A stretch of DNA of 64,000 nt from Luteibacter jiangsuensis (GCF_030812295.1 NZ_JAUSSK010000004.1:124001-188000), one strand, 5' to 3'; counted from the first letter of the stretch, positions 17,316 to 27,047 are shown. Translations and numbers: made by a program. The notes: generated by a model not told the origin, from the letters alone.

Positions 17316-18104
17316 ATGGCCGACGACTACATCCTCGAGCTCGACGACGTCAGCAAGTATTTCGGCACGGTGATCGCCCTCCAGGGCGTCACGCTGCGCC
17401 TGAAACGTGGCGAGGTGCACTGCCTGCTCGGAGACAACGGCGCGGGCAAGTCCACCCTGATCAAGACCCTTGCTGGCGTGCACCAGCCCAGCTCCGGCGC
17501 GTACCGCGTCGATGGCGAGCAAGTCCGCTTCAACTCGCCGCGCGAAGCGCTCGATCGCGGCATCGCCACGGTTTACCAGGACCTCGCGCTGGTCCCGTTG
17601 ATGAGCGTGGCACGCAATTTCTTCGCCGGCCGCGAGCCGCGCCGCAAGATGTTCGGCGTCATCCCGGTCATCGACATGAACTACGCCAACGAGACCGCTC
17701 GCGACAAACTCGCCGAGATGGGCATCCGCGTCCGCGACGCGAGCCAACCGGTGGGCACGATGTCGGGCGGCGAACGGCAATGCCTGGCGATCGCCCGCGC
17801 GATCCACTTCGGCGCGAAGGTGCTGATCCTGGACGAGCCTACCGCCGCCCTTGGCGTGAAGCAGTCCTGCAACGTGCTCAAGCTGATCCACAACGCGCGC
17901 GAGCGTGGTATCTCGGTGATCTTCATCACCCATAACGTGCACCACGCCTACCCCATCGCGGACAGCTTCACGCTGCTCAACCGCGGCCAGTCCATGGGCA
18001 CTTTCGCCAAGCGCGACATCACGAAGGAAGAGGTACTCGACATGATGGCCGGCGGCACCGAGATCCAGAGCCTGGTCGATGAACTGGAAGGCCGCGCGGC
18101 CTGA
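17316..18104 (+). CDS. Single-domain sugar ABC transporter ATPase
   Basis: A 262-residue ABC ATPase. Walker A is GDNGAGKST (residues 39-47). The signature reads MSGGERQ (149-155), a Glu variant of LSGGQ, and Walker B is LILDEP (170-175) with the catalytic Glu174. The switch His is His206 (ITHNVHHAY). Ribose- and xylose-type importers usually have a fused two-domain ATPase of about 500 residues. This protein has one domain, as in FrcA of the rhizobial fructose system, so two copies would assemble with the permease dimer. The ATG at 17316 was chosen over one 5 codons upstream because it begins the conserved N-terminus and has GAGGAG before it. Confidence 0.9.
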   Translation: MADDYILELDDVSKYFGTVIALQGVTLRLKRGEVHCLLGDNGAGKSTLIKTLAGVHQPSSGAYRVDGEQVRFNSPREALDRGIATVYQDLALVPLMSVARNFFAGREPRRKMFGVIPVIDMNYANETARDKLAEMGIRVRDASQPVGTMSGGERQCLAIARAIHFGAKVLILDEPTAALGVKQSCNVLKLIHNARERGISVIFITHNVHHAYPIADSFTLLNRGQSMGTFAKRDITKEEVLDMMAGGTEIQSLVDELEGRAA

Positions 18105-18116
18105 TACGGAACCCCT

Positions 18117-20084
18117 ATGCGTAATCCCCTGCCCCGCTCTTCCTCCCGCCCCATCGATGTCGCCTGCCTCGGCCGGCTCGCGGTGGATCTCTACGCCCAG
18201 CAGATCGGTGCCCGCCTGGAAGACGTGACCAGCTTCGCCAAGTACCTTGGCGGCTCGTCGGCCAACGTGGCCTTCGGCACCGCGCGGCTGGGCCTGCGCT
18301 CGGCCATGCTCTCCCGCGTGGGTGACGACCACATGGGCCGTTTCCTGACCGGGACGCTCGAGGCCGAAGGTTGCGACGTCAGCCAGGTCCGGATCGACTC
18401 CGATCGCCTGACCGCCCTGGCGATCCTCGGCATCAAGGATCGCGAAACCTTCCCCCTTTTGTTCTACCGCGAGAACTGTGCGGACATGGCGTTGGCAACC
18501 GGGGATATCGACGAGTCCTTCATCGCCTCCTGCCGCGCCCTTGCCATCACGGGAACGCATTTCTCCGAACCCGGCGTCCACGCCGCCAGCACGCGCGCCA
18601 TCGAGCTGGCCCGCAAGCACGACGTGCGCACCGTGCTCGATATCGACTATCGCCCCGTGCTGTGGGGCCTCACCGGCCGGGGTGAAGGCGAAACGCGTTT
18701 CGTCGCCGCCGACCATGTCACCGGCCACCTGCAAGCCATCCTCCCCGGCTTCGACGTGATCGTCGGCACCGAGGAGGAATTCCACATCGCCGGTGGCAGC
18801 GAAGACCTGCTCGCCGCGCTGCGTGCCGTGCGTGGCATCAGCGCGGCCACCCTCGTGGTCAAGCGCGGTCCACTGGGTTGCTCCGTGATCGAAGGTGCGA
18901 TCCCCGCGGCCATCGACGAGGCTCCCACCTATCGCGGCAGCCAGGTGGACGTGCTCAACGTGCTCGGCGCCGGCGATGCCTTCCTCTCCGGCTTCCTTGC
19001 CGGCTGGCTGCGTGACGAGTCGATCGAACGGTCGTGCGCCTTCGCCAATGCCTGCGGTGCGATCGTGGTGTCACGCCATGGTTGCGCACCGGCCATGCCC
19101 GGACGCGCGGAACTCGACGCCTTTCTCCAGCGTGAAGGTGGCATCCGCCGGCCGGACCTCGACGCCGAGCTGTCCCACCTTCATCGCACGGCCGTGCCGC
19201 GGAAGGCGTGGGACGAACTCTACGTGTTCGCCTTCGACCACCGCACGCCGTTCTTCGAACTGGCCAGGCAGGTCGGTGGCGACGAGGCACGCATACCGCG
19301 TCTCAAGGAATTGCTGGTGGAAGCCGTGGCCGCCACGGAACGGGCCGGGAAGCTCCAGGGCCACGTCGGCCTGCTGGCCGACGACCGCTATGGACAGGAC
19401 GCGCTCAATGCCGCGACGGGCCGTGGGTGGTGGATCGGCCGGCCCGTCGAGGTCTCCGGTTCGAACCCGCTGGAACTGGAACGCGGCCGCTCCATAGGCA
19501 GCCAACTGGTCGCCTGGCCGCGCGAGCACGTCATCAAGTGCCTGGTCGCCTTCGATCCGGATGCGAATCCCATGGATCGGGTGGAGCAGGAAACGCAGCT
19601 CCGCACGCTGTACGACGCGGCGAAAATCAGTGGCCACGAGTTGCTCCTGGAAGTGATCCCGCCGGGATGCAGAAGCCAGGAAGAGCGCGACGAACTCGTG
19701 CTGCGTTCGCTGAAGCGCATCTACAACCTTGGCATCAAGCCCGAATGGTGGAAGCTCTGCCCGCCGCGTCGCGAGGCGTGGGCCGCGATCGACGCCCTGA
19801 TCCACGAGCGTGACCCGCAGTGCCGCGGCGTGCTGCTACTCGGCCTCAACGCACCGGCGGAGGCCCTTGCGGCGGGCTTCGCCGACGCTGTCGAAAGCGC
19901 CACCTGCCGGGGCTTCGCCGTGGGCCGAACGATTTTCGCGGAACCGGCGAAGGCGTGGCTCGCCGGGACCATCGACGATGCCGCCCTCGTCGCCCAGGCC
20001 CGCGCCGCCTTCGAACGCATGATCGCCTTGTGGCGTGAAGGCCGGCGCAGTCCCGAAACGCTGAAGGAAGGCGCCGCCGCATGA
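18117..20084 (+). CDS. iolC: Fused IolC kinase and DUF2090 aldolase
   Basis: A 655-residue fusion. Residues 1 to about 330 form a PfkB-family kinase, 5-dehydro-2-deoxygluconokinase (IolC), with an N-terminal GRLAVDLYAQQIG, the substrate block LGGSSANVAFG, and the C-terminal signature GAGDAFLSGF with the catalytic base Asp287. Residues from about 345 to 640 are a DUF2090 domain (VFAFDHRTPFFEL), a TIM-barrel-type domain assigned as the 2-deoxy-5-keto-gluconate-6-phosphate aldolase that replaces separate IolJ. The fusion therefore covers phosphorylation and cleavage to dihydroxyacetone phosphate and malonic semialdehyde. It overlaps iolD by ATGA. Such fusions are common in Proteobacteria; no IolJ is encoded nearby. 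Confidence 0.93.
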   Translation: MRNPLPRSSSRPIDVACLGRLAVDLYAQQIGARLEDVTSFAKYLGGSSANVAFGTARLGLRSAMLSRVGDDHMGRFLTGTLEAEGCDVSQVRIDSDRLTALAILGIKDRETFPLLFYRENCADMALATGDIDESFIASCRALAITGTHFSEPGVHAASTRAIELARKHDVRTVLDIDYRPVLWGLTGRGEGETRFVAADHVTGHLQAILPGFDVIVGTEEEFHIAGGSEDLLAALRAVRGISAATLVVKRGPLGCSVIEGAIPAAIDEAPTYRGSQVDVLNVLGAGDAFLSGFLAGWLRDESIERSCAFANACGAIVVSRHGCAPAMPGRAELDAFLQREGGIRRPDLDAELSHLHRTAVPRKAWDELYVFAFDHRTPFFELARQVGGDEARIPRLKELLVEAVAATERAGKLQGHVGLLADDRYGQDALNAATGRGWWIGRPVEVSGSNPLELERGRSIGSQLVAWPREHVIKCLVAFDPDANPMDRVEQETQLRTLYDAAKISGHELLLEVIPPGCRSQEERDELVLRSLKRIYNLGIKPEWWKLCPPRREAWAAIDALIHERDPQCRGVLLLGLNAPAEALAAGFADAVESATCRGFAVGRTIFAEPAKAWLAGTIDDAALVAQARAAFERMIALWREGRRSPETLKEGAAA

Positions 20085-21964
20085 GCGAGACGATCCGCCT
20101 CACCTGCGCGCAGGCGCTGGTCCGTTATCTCTCGGCGCTGCGCGGGCGCGATGCCGACCAGGAAGAGTCCGTGCCGCTGTTCAGCGGCGTGTTCGCCATT
20201 TTCGGCCACGGCAACGTGGCCGGCATGGGTGAAGCGCTGTATGGCGTGCGCAACGAATTGCCGACGCTCCGCGCGCACAACGAACAGGCGATGGCGCATG
20301 CCGCCATCGCCTATGCCAAGGCGAACATGCGCCGGCGCATGATGGCCGTCACCACGTCGATCGGCCCGGGCGCGACCAATCTCGTCACGGCCGCCGCGTT
20401 GGCCCATGTGAACCGTCTGCCGGTACTCTTGCTGCCCGGCGACATCTTCGTCTCGCGCGAGCCGGACCCGGTGTTGCAACAGCTCGAGGATTTCTCCGAC
20501 GGCACGGTCTCGGTCAACGACTGCTTCCGGCCCGTGTCGCGTTACTTCGACCGCATCGTCCGGCCGGAGCAATTGCTGACCGCCCTCCCCCGCGCCATCC
20601 GCGTGTTGACCGATCCCGCGCTGTGCGGACCGGTCACGCTCGCCCTGCCCCAGGACGTGCAAGCGGAAGCCTACGACTACCCGCTGTCGTTCTTCGAGCC
20701 GCGTGAGATCGTCTTCCGCGCCCCGCAACCCACCGACGACGAGCTGATGGCCGCGCTCGACGCGATCGAGGTCGCCGAGCGCCCGGTGATCATCGCCGGC
20801 GGTGGCGCCCTCTACGCCAAGGCCACGCCGGCGCTGCTCAATTTCGCGGACAAGCATGGCGTTCCGGTCTGCGAGACACAGGCGGGCAAAGGCGCGTTGC
20901 CGTGGAACCACCCGTTGCACCTCGGTCCGGCCGGGGTCAGCGGATCGACCGCCGCGAACGCCTTGCTCCGCGAGGCGGACCTGATCATCGCCGTGGGAAC
21001 GCGGTTGCAGGATTTCACCACGGGATCGAACGCCCTGTTCCGCCACGTGCCGATTCTTTCGGTGAACGTGAACAGCTTCGACGCACTCAAGGGCGATGGA
21101 CTGGAGGCGATCGGCGATGCGGCACAGGTGCTCGACGACATCAGCTTCGGGCTCGAGGATTGGGCGGCACCCGAGGACTGGACGACACGCGCCCGCGAAG
21201 CGGCCAGGGAATGGGTGGACATCGTCTCGCGTATCACCGGGCAGCGTGAGCCGCCGGCGGGGCGCCTGCCGTACGACGGCGAAGTGATCGGTGCCGTGCA
21301 GCGTTCGTCGTCGCGCTCCGCCATGGACGACATCGTGGTCTGCGCTGCCGGCACCCTGCCCGCCGAACTGGAAAAGCTCTGGCGTACTGAAACGCCCGGC
21401 GGCTACCACATGGAATACGGCTATTCGTGCATGGGCTACGAGATCGCCGGTGGCCTGGGCGTGAAGTTGGCCTACCCCAACCGCGAGGTCATCGTGATGG
21501 TGGGCGACGGCAGCTACCTCATGATGAATTCGGAAATCGCGACATCCGTGATGCTCGACGCGAAGCTCATCATCGTGCTGCTGGACAATCGCGGCTACGG
21601 TTGCATCAACCGGCTGCAGCAAGCGACGGGCGGTGCACCGTTCAACAACATGTTCGAGAACTGCGTGCAGGGCCGCCACGGCGCGCCCAGCGTCGACTTC
21701 GCGGCCCACGCCCGCAGTCTCGGTGCGATCGCCGAGCATGTGGGCGATATCGCCGGACTGGAGGCCGCGATGGAGCGCGCACGCGCCGCCGACCGCACCT
21801 ATCTCATCAGCATCGACACCGACCACACACGCACGACCGACGAGGGCGGTGTGTGGTGGGACGTAGCGGTGCCGGAAGTTTCCACGCGGGATGCCGTGCG
21901 CGAAGCGCGTGCGGGCTACGAGACCGCCATCGTGGGCCGCAAGGCCAGGATCACGCCAGCATGA
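20081..21964 (+). CDS. iolD: 3D-(3,5/4)-trihydroxycyclohexane-1,2-dione acylhydrolase
   Basis: A 627-residue thiamine-diphosphate enzyme that hydrolyses the cyclic dione to 5-deoxy-glucuronate. The N-terminal pyrimidine-binding domain includes the activating Glu68 in RAHNEQAMAHAAIAYAK. The C-terminal pyrophosphate-binding motif runs from GDG (475-477) to the Asn503 of LLDNRGYG. The size and three-domain layout equal those of characterised IolD. It starts within the iolC stop codon (ATGA) and ends within the iolE start (ATGA), so translation is coupled on both sides. Acetolactate synthase-like alternatives are excluded by the operon and by IolD-specific segments such as FNNMFENC. Confidence 0.95.
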   Translation: MSETIRLTCAQALVRYLSALRGRDADQEESVPLFSGVFAIFGHGNVAGMGEALYGVRNELPTLRAHNEQAMAHAAIAYAKANMRRRMMAVTTSIGPGATNLVTAAALAHVNRLPVLLLPGDIFVSREPDPVLQQLEDFSDGTVSVNDCFRPVSRYFDRIVRPEQLLTALPRAIRVLTDPALCGPVTLALPQDVQAEAYDYPLSFFEPREIVFRAPQPTDDELMAALDAIEVAERPVIIAGGGALYAKATPALLNFADKHGVPVCETQAGKGALPWNHPLHLGPAGVSGSTAANALLREADLIIAVGTRLQDFTTGSNALFRHVPILSVNVNSFDALKGDGLEAIGDAAQVLDDISFGLEDWAAPEDWTTRAREAAREWVDIVSRITGQREPPAGRLPYDGEVIGAVQRSSSRSAMDDIVVCAAGTLPAELEKLWRTETPGGYHMEYGYSCMGYEIAGGLGVKLAYPNREVIVMVGDGSYLMMNSEIATSVMLDAKLIIVLLDNRGYGCINRLQQATGGAPFNNMFENCVQGRHGAPSVDFAAHARSLGAIAEHVGDIAGLEAAMERARAADRTYLISIDTDHTRTTDEGGVWWDVAVPEVSTRDAVREARAGYETAIVGRKARITPA

Positions 21965-22869
21965 AGAACGATCCCATCCGCATCGGCATCAATCCGATCT
22001 CCTGGAGCAACGACGACCTGCCATCGCTCGGCGGGGAGATACCGTTGTCCACCGCGCTCACGGAAGGCAAGGCCATCGGCTACGAGGGCTTCGAACTCGG
22101 CAACAAGTTCCCCAAGGAACCGGCGGCACTGCGCGAGCTGATGGCGGGCTACGGCCTCGACGTCGTCTCGGGCTGGTATTCGGGCCGGCTGGGCGAACGC
22201 ACCGCGAAAGAGGAATCGGCCGCCGTCGCCAAGCACCTTCGCCTGCTCGCCGAGAACGGTTGCAAGGTCATGGTCTATGGCGAGGTGGCCCATGCCATCC
22301 AGGGCGAGCCGGTGCCGTTGTACAAGCGTCCGCGCTTCCGCGGCGAGGACGACTGGAAACGCTATGGTGAGAAGGTGACGGAGTTCGCCCGTTTCACGCT
22401 CTCTCAAGGCGTTCGCCTGGCTTATCACCATCACATGGGTGCGTATGTCGAGTCGCCCGACGACATCGATCAGCTCATGGCGCATACCGGGGAGGACGTG
22501 GGGCTGTTGTTCGACAGCGGCCACACCTACTTCGGCGGCGGCGATCCGGTGGCCGTGCTGGTGCGGCATATCGCCCGCATCTGCCACGTCCATTGCAAGG
22601 ACGTGCGGCCTGGCATCGTTCGTCTCGCGCGCAACCGTCAATGGACCTTCCTCGAATCCGTGCTCAACGGGGCGTTCACCGTTCCGGGTGATGGCGTGAT
22701 CGATTTCGCCGCGATCGTGGGCAAGCTGAAGGAGCATGGCTACAGAGGCTGGCTGGTCGTCGAGGCCGAACAAGATCCGGCGGTGGCTCCCAGCTACGCC
22801 TTCGCGAAGAAGGGATACGACACCCTGCGCGGATTGCTCGACCGGGAACCGGTGAAGGAGGTCGCATGA
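21961..22869 (+). CDS. iolE: Inosose dehydratase
   Basis: A 302-residue TIM-barrel enzyme (xylose-isomerase-like superfamily) that dehydrates scyllo-inosose to the trihydroxycyclohexane-dione used by IolD. It opens with the family signature RIGINPISWSNDDLP. Metal- and substrate-site residues recur in LAYHHHMGAYVE, LLFDSGHTYFGG, ICHVHCKDVR and WLVVEAEQDP. The length is typical. It is coupled to iolD and iolB by four-base ATGA overlaps. Confidence 0.95.
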   Translation: MKNDPIRIGINPISWSNDDLPSLGGEIPLSTALTEGKAIGYEGFELGNKFPKEPAALRELMAGYGLDVVSGWYSGRLGERTAKEESAAVAKHLRLLAENGCKVMVYGEVAHAIQGEPVPLYKRPRFRGEDDWKRYGEKVTEFARFTLSQGVRLAYHHHMGAYVESPDDIDQLMAHTGEDVGLLFDSGHTYFGGGDPVAVLVRHIARICHVHCKDVRPGIVRLARNRQWTFLESVLNGAFTVPGDGVIDFAAIVGKLKEHGYRGWLVVEAEQDPAVAPSYAFAKKGYDTLRGLLDREPVKEVA

Positions 22870-23663
22870 GCCTGCTCGTCAAGGCCATGCCCACGGGCGA
22901 GGCCATCGTCAAGGTGACGCCACAGACCGCGCACTGGAAGCACGTCGGCTTCGAAGCACGCCGCCTCGCCGCGGGACAACGCACGGAGATCGCGCTGCCA
23001 TCCGATCGCGAAGGGTGTCTCGTCGTGCTGGCCGGGACTGTCGACGTCCGTGTCGGAGCGCATGCATGGGAACGCCTCGGCGGCCGTGCGAGCGTCTTCG
23101 AGGATCGCTCGCCGCATGCCGTGTATGCCCCGCCGTCATCGGTCTTCAGTGTCAGCGCGAGAACCGATGCCGAACTCGCCATCGCCTCGGCACCCGCCTC
23201 GGGACGGCTGGACGCGCGCCTGCTCACACCGGAGTCGATGAAGCGCTCGGTCCGCGGCACCGGATCGAACACGCGGTATGTGTGCGACATCCTGCCCGAG
23301 ACCGAGCCCGCCGAATCGCTGCTGGTCGTCGAAGTGCTCACGCCCGCCGGTCACTCGTCGAGCTATCCGCCACACAAGCACGACACCGACGCGCTGCCGG
23401 AAGAAAGCGTCCTCGAGGAAACCTACTACCACCGCATCGATCCACCGCAGGGATTCGCCTTCCAGCGCGTCTACACCGACACCCGCGACATCGACGAATC
23501 GATGGCCGTGGGCGACCACGACGTGGTCATGGTGCCGCGCGGGTACCACCCCGTGGTGATGCCACACGGCTACAGGGGCTACTACCTCAACGTGATGGCC
23601 GGCCCACGCCGTGAATGGCACTTCCGCAACGATCCCGCCCACGAATGGATGATCGCGCGTTGA
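22866..23663 (+). CDS. iolB: 5-Deoxy-glucuronate isomerase
   Basis: A 265-residue bicupin that isomerises 5-deoxy-glucuronate to 2-deoxy-5-keto-gluconate. The metal-binding cupin motif is visible as SSYPPHKHD (about residues 162-170), with family blocks [22 protein letters not shown] and [26 protein letters not shown]. The length matches B. subtilis IolB. Start is coupled to iolE by ATGA; the next gene follows after 26 bases. Confidence 0.95.
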   Translation: MSLLVKAMPTGEAIVKVTPQTAHWKHVGFEARRLAAGQRTEIALPSDREGCLVVLAGTVDVRVGAHAWERLGGRASVFEDRSPHAVYAPPSSVFSVSARTDAELAIASAPASGRLDARLLTPESMKRSVRGTGSNTRYVCDILPETEPAESLLVVEVLTPAGHSSSYPPHKHDTDALPEESVLEETYYHRIDPPQGFAFQRVYTDTRDIDESMAVGDHDVVMVPRGYHPVVMPHGYRGYYLNVMAGPRREWHFRNDPAHEWMIAR

Positions 23664-23689
23664 AACGCCGCGATCGGAGTAACCAAGAC

Positions 23690-25213
23690 ATGTCCGCCCA
23701 GCCTTCCAGCAACGTCCTTCCCCGCATCGGCCACTACATCGCCGGCAAGCCCTATGCAGGTACGCCCGCTGGCTTCGCGCCCGTCTACGATCCGGCACGT
23801 GGCGTTCCCGCCGCCGAGGTGGATCTCGCTTCCGTCGCCGATGTCGACACCGCCGTGCGCGCCGCGCACGCCGCTTTCCCCGCCTGGTCGCAGACACCGC
23901 CGCTCAAGCGCGCCCGCGTGATGTTCCGCTTCAAGGAGATGATCGAACGCGACATGGACCGGCTCGCCCGCGTGATCGTCGCCGAGCATGGCAAGGTGCT
24001 GTCCGATGCCAAGGGCGAACTGGTGCGCGGCCTCGAGGTGGTGGAGTACGCGTGCGGCATACCCGAGTTGCTCAAGGGTGAATACACCGAGCAGATCGCC
24101 AATGGCATCGATGCGTGGACGATGCGCCAGGCCCTTGGTGTCTGCGCCGGCATCACGCCCTTCAATTTTCCCGCGATGGTCCCGATGTGGATGTTCCCCA
24201 TGGCGGTGGCCTGCGGAAACACCTTCGTTCTCAAGCCGTCCGAACGCGATCCGTCGCTCGCCGTCGAGCTGGCGAAGCTGCTCAAGGAAGCCGGCTTGCC
24301 CGACGGCGTGTTCAACGTGGTACACGGCGACAAGACCGCGGTGGACGCGCTGCTGGATCATGATCTCGTTCGCGCGGTGAGCTTCGTCGGCTCCACCCCG
24401 ATCGCGGAATACATTTATGCGCGCGGTTGCGCGACGGGCAAGCGCGTACAAGCATTGGGTGGTGCGAAGAACCATATGATCGTCATGCCCGACGCCGACC
24501 TGGACAAGACCGCCGATGCCTTGATGGGAGCCGGCTATGGCGCGGCGGGCGAGCGCTGCATGGCGATCTCCGTCGCCGTCGCGGTCGGCGAAGCGACGGC
24601 CGATGCGCTGGTCGCGAAGCTCGCGCCGCGCGTGCGGGCGCTGCGCATCGGCAACGGCATGGATGAAAAGGTGGAGATGGGCCCCGTCGTCACCGGCGTT
24701 CACCGCGACCGCATCACCGGCTACATCGACGATGGCGTGGCGTCGGGTGCCGAGTTGGTCGTCGACGGGCGCGGCTACCAGGTTGCCGGTTGCGAGCAAG
24801 GATTCTTCGTCGGCGGCACATTGTTCGATCGCGTGACGCCGTCCATGCGCATCTACAAGGAAGAGATATTCGGGCCCGTTCTGTGCGTGGTACGCGTTCC
24901 CGATTTCGCCGGCGCGTTGAAGCTCGTGGACGAACATGAATTCGGCAACGGTACCGCGATCTTCACGCGTGATGGACACGTGGCTCGGGAATTCGCGCAC
25001 CGTGTCCAGGTGGGGATGATCGGCATCAACGTTCCCATTCCGGTACCGATGGCCTTCCATAGTTTCGGTGGATGGAAGAAGAGCCTGATGGGAGACCACC
25101 ACGCTCACGGCCCGGAATCCGTGCGCTTTTACACAAGACAGAAGGCCGTTACACAGCGTTGGCTGAACCACGATGAAAGCGCTGGCGCCGAATTTGCGAT
25201 GCCCACCCATTAG
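23690..25213 (+). CDS. iolA: CoA-acylating malonate/methylmalonate-semialdehyde dehydrogenase
   Basis: A 507-residue aldehyde dehydrogenase of the MmsA/IolA subfamily. It converts malonate semialdehyde to acetyl-CoA, with NAD+ and CoA, in the last pathway step. The catalytic Cys is Cys290 in [17 protein letters not shown], and the NAD-site block [18 protein letters not shown] is MmsA-specific. Conserved Arg residues near [18 protein letters not shown] fit the CoA-dependent subgroup, which keeps substrate-carboxylate-binding arginines. An open frame begins 25 codons earlier inside iolB, but the ATG at 23690 gives the family start. It may also serve valine catabolism (mmsA). Inositol operon membership favours the iolA role. 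Confidence 0.93.
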   Translation: MSAQPSSNVLPRIGHYIAGKPYAGTPAGFAPVYDPARGVPAAEVDLASVADVDTAVRAAHAAFPAWSQTPPLKRARVMFRFKEMIERDMDRLARVIVAEHGKVLSDAKGELVRGLEVVEYACGIPELLKGEYTEQIANGIDAWTMRQALGVCAGITPFNFPAMVPMWMFPMAVACGNTFVLKPSERDPSLAVELAKLLKEAGLPDGVFNVVHGDKTAVDALLDHDLVRAVSFVGSTPIAEYIYARGCATGKRVQALGGAKNHMIVMPDADLDKTADALMGAGYGAAGERCMAISVAVAVGEATADALVAKLAPRVRALRIGNGMDEKVEMGPVVTGVHRDRITGYIDDGVASGAELVVDGRGYQVAGCEQGFFVGGTLFDRVTPSMRIYKEEIFGPVLCVVRVPDFAGALKLVDEHEFGNGTAIFTRDGHVAREFAHRVQVGMIGINVPIPVPMAFHSFGGWKKSLMGDHHAHGPESVRFYTRQKAVTQRWLNHDESAGAEFAMPTH

Positions 25214-25330
25214 TACGACAAAAACACTATGATGCGGCGGTTGAACGCACGGGGAGCATTGTGCGTTGCAACTTAGATAATCAAAAGCCAAGTACGAAAA
25301 AGCATAATTTTTATTCAGGGAGAAGGGTAC

Positions 25331-26671
25331 ATGCGCAATCAATTCAAAAAGCGTCCCCTTGCCGGGCTGGTGCTCGCGTGCCTCGCGTTCGGTGCCACCA
25401 CGGCACATGCGCAAGATGATTCGATGAGGTCCGACCCCAGCCCCATGGCGAGCAGCAAATACCTGTTCGGCGATTGGGGCGGTGAACGCACGCGTCTCGA
25501 AGACAAGGGCATCTCGTTCGACTTCGGTTACGGTTTCGAAGCCGCGCACAACTATTCCGGCGGCGATCGCAACATCACCCGCTATACCGACCAGTGGAAG
25601 TTCGGCAGCGCGTTCGACCTGCAGAAGCTGTGGGGCTGGACCGGGGCCACGTTCAAGATCGTCATCACCGATCGCAACGGCCGCAACATCGGTGCCGACG
25701 CGAACATCGGCAACAACCAGCTGATCCAGGAAGTGTACGGACGCGGCCAGACCTGGCACCTGACCGTGTTTTCGCTGGAACAGAAGTTCTTCAACGACCG
25801 CCTGACCTGGAAGCTCGGCCGCCTGCCGGTTGGCGAGGACATCAACCAGTTCTCGTGCGACTTCCAGAACCTGACCTTCTGCGGCGCGCAGCCGGGTAAC
25901 ATCGTCGGCGACTACTGGGTCAACTGGCCGACCAGCCAGTGGGCCACGGTGCTGAAGCTGGACACCACGAAGAACACCTTCGTGCAGATCGCCGCGTACC
26001 AGATGAATCCGAAGTACGTCGACGATTCGTACCAGCGCCACAACGGCCTGAAGCCGAACTTCCCAAGCGGCACCACCGGCGCGCTCATTCCGCTGGAGTT
26101 CGGTTGGAAGCCGATGGTGAACGGCCTGCCGGGCTCGTACCGCGCGGGCGTCTGGTACAACACCTCCAAGGGCGACGACCTATACCTGAACGAAGATCGC
26201 CAGCCGCTCGCGGTCGCCGGCGGCGATCCGCTGCAGCACGATTCTCGCAAGGGTGCGTGGATCACGTTCCAGCAGCAGGTGACCGGCGAGGCCGGGGGCA
26301 AGGGCGCCACCGTGTTCCTGAATGTCACGTCGGCGGATCATGCCACCTCCGCGACGAACAACCAGATCGCACTCGGCGTGGAGTACAAGGGCATCTTCGA
26401 TCGCCCGAACGACTTCGTCGGCGCGGCGCTCGGTGGTTCGCACGCCAACGGTTACGCCGCGAAGAACCAGCGCCTGTTCAACGCGACGCATCCGGGCCAG
26501 GAAGGCATCATCAACGACGGCTACGAGAAGGTGGCCGAAGTGTTCTACAGCTGGTCGCCGATTCCCTCGATCGCGATCCGTCCGAACCTTCAGTACATCA
26601 AGGATCCGGGCGGCAGCAAGCAGAACGACGATGCATTCGTGCTGGGCCTGAAGACGAGCGTGGCGTTCTAA
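25331..26671 (+). CDS. oprB: OprB-family carbohydrate porin
   Basis: A 446-residue outer-membrane porin with a signal peptide (MRNQFKKRPLAGLVLACLAFGATTAHAQ). OprB signatures are YLFGDWGGERTRLEDKGISFDFGYGFE near the mature N-terminus, LGRLPVGEDINQFSCDFQNLTFCG, and alternating beta-strand residues to a C-terminal Phe (VLGLKTSVAF). OprB channels admit sugars. As the last gene of the inositol cluster this one probably mediates inositol entry across the outer membrane. It follows iolA after a 117-base AT-rich gap, so it may have its own promoter (a TAGATAAT stretch is visible there), and it ends at a strong terminator. Confidence 0.9.
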   Translation: MRNQFKKRPLAGLVLACLAFGATTAHAQDDSMRSDPSPMASSKYLFGDWGGERTRLEDKGISFDFGYGFEAAHNYSGGDRNITRYTDQWKFGSAFDLQKLWGWTGATFKIVITDRNGRNIGADANIGNNQLIQEVYGRGQTWHLTVFSLEQKFFNDRLTWKLGRLPVGEDINQFSCDFQNLTFCGAQPGNIVGDYWVNWPTSQWATVLKLDTTKNTFVQIAAYQMNPKYVDDSYQRHNGLKPNFPSGTTGALIPLEFGWKPMVNGLPGSYRAGVWYNTSKGDDLYLNEDRQPLAVAGGDPLQHDSRKGAWITFQQQVTGEAGGKGATVFLNVTSADHATSATNNQIALGVEYKGIFDRPNDFVGAALGGSHANGYAAKNQRLFNATHPGQEGIINDGYEKVAEVFYSWSPIPSIAIRPNLQYIKDPGGSKQNDDAFVLGLKTSVAF

Positions 26672-26711
26672 CGACGCGCTCATCCTGGCAAGGCGTTTGC
26701 TGGAAATGTGG

Positions 26712-26742
26712 AGGCCCGGGGAAACCCGGGCCTTCTTCGTTT
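26712..26742 (+). terminator. Rho-independent terminator after oprB
   Basis: Nine-base perfect arms AGGCCCGGG (26712-26720) and CCCGGGCCT (26725-26733) with a GAAA tetraloop are followed by TCTTCGTTT. This closes the inositol operon. Confidence 0.9.
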
Positions 26743-26753
26743 CCCGCTATCGC

Positions 26754-26827
26754 CGCTGAAGCGGCTCCCACATAAAGCCCAGCGGGCCATGGACGATTAC
26801 GGGGTTCATGTGGGAGCCGCTTCAGCG
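26754..26827. repeat. Inverted pair of type-B repeats (GCGGCTCCCAC form)
   Basis: Perfect 20-base inverted arms, CGCTGAAGCGGCTCCCACAT (26754-26773) and its reverse complement (26808-26827). Read outward, each is GTGGGAGCC followed by a GCCGCT..AGCGG hairpin, so the head is the same as in type A but the stem differs. It lies between the oprB terminator and the CPXCG gene. Confidence 0.85.
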
Positions 26828-26836
26828 ACGATTCCC

Positions 26837-27028
26837 TCACCCGTCATTTTCCGCCGACGCATGGAGTTCAAAGGTCTCGTCGCCTTCATCCACCACCAAC
26901 CGCATCACGATGGGGCGGCAGCACACCTGGCAATCCTCGATATACGTCTGACTGCCTGCCGAGGTATCGACGGCGACTTCGATGGTCTCCCCACAATAGG
27001 GGCAGGCGATGTCGGTGAAATTGAACAT
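26837..27028 (-). CDS. CPXCG motif-containing zinc-ribbon protein
   Basis: A 63-residue protein with CPYCGE (residues 8-13) and a second cysteine pair in CQVCCRP. Together these form a probable four-cysteine zinc ribbon. It belongs to the small CPXCG family (PF14255) found in many Gammaproteobacteria and has no established function. The ATG at 27028 starts MFNFTDIACPYCGE, the usual family N-terminus. It is divergent from the HAD hydrolase, with a repeat pair in between. The acidic C-terminus (VVDEGDETFELHASAEND) is also typical. Confidence 0.85.
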   Translation of the reverse strand: MFNFTDIACPYCGETIEVAVDTSAGSQTYIEDCQVCCRPIVMRLVVDEGDETFELHASAENDG

Positions 27029-27047
27029 GGTCTCTCGCTCCGTTGGC

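Noticed and set aside
19721-21826. A ~700-codon open frame antisense to iolC/iolD.
   Set aside because: It is a shadow of GC-rich codons: it runs opposite two confidently identified genes, is rich in His, Arg, Val and Gly as such shadows are, and shows no known domain or ribosome site.
25214-25330. Possible GGAA-N6-TTCC operator upstream of oprB.
   Set aside because: No such match is present in this gap; only an AT-rich stretch with a TAGATAAT is visible.
23582-26041. A ~819-codon open frame antisense to iolA and oprB.
   Set aside because: Both sense genes are full length with clear motifs; no family similarity is seen in the antisense product.
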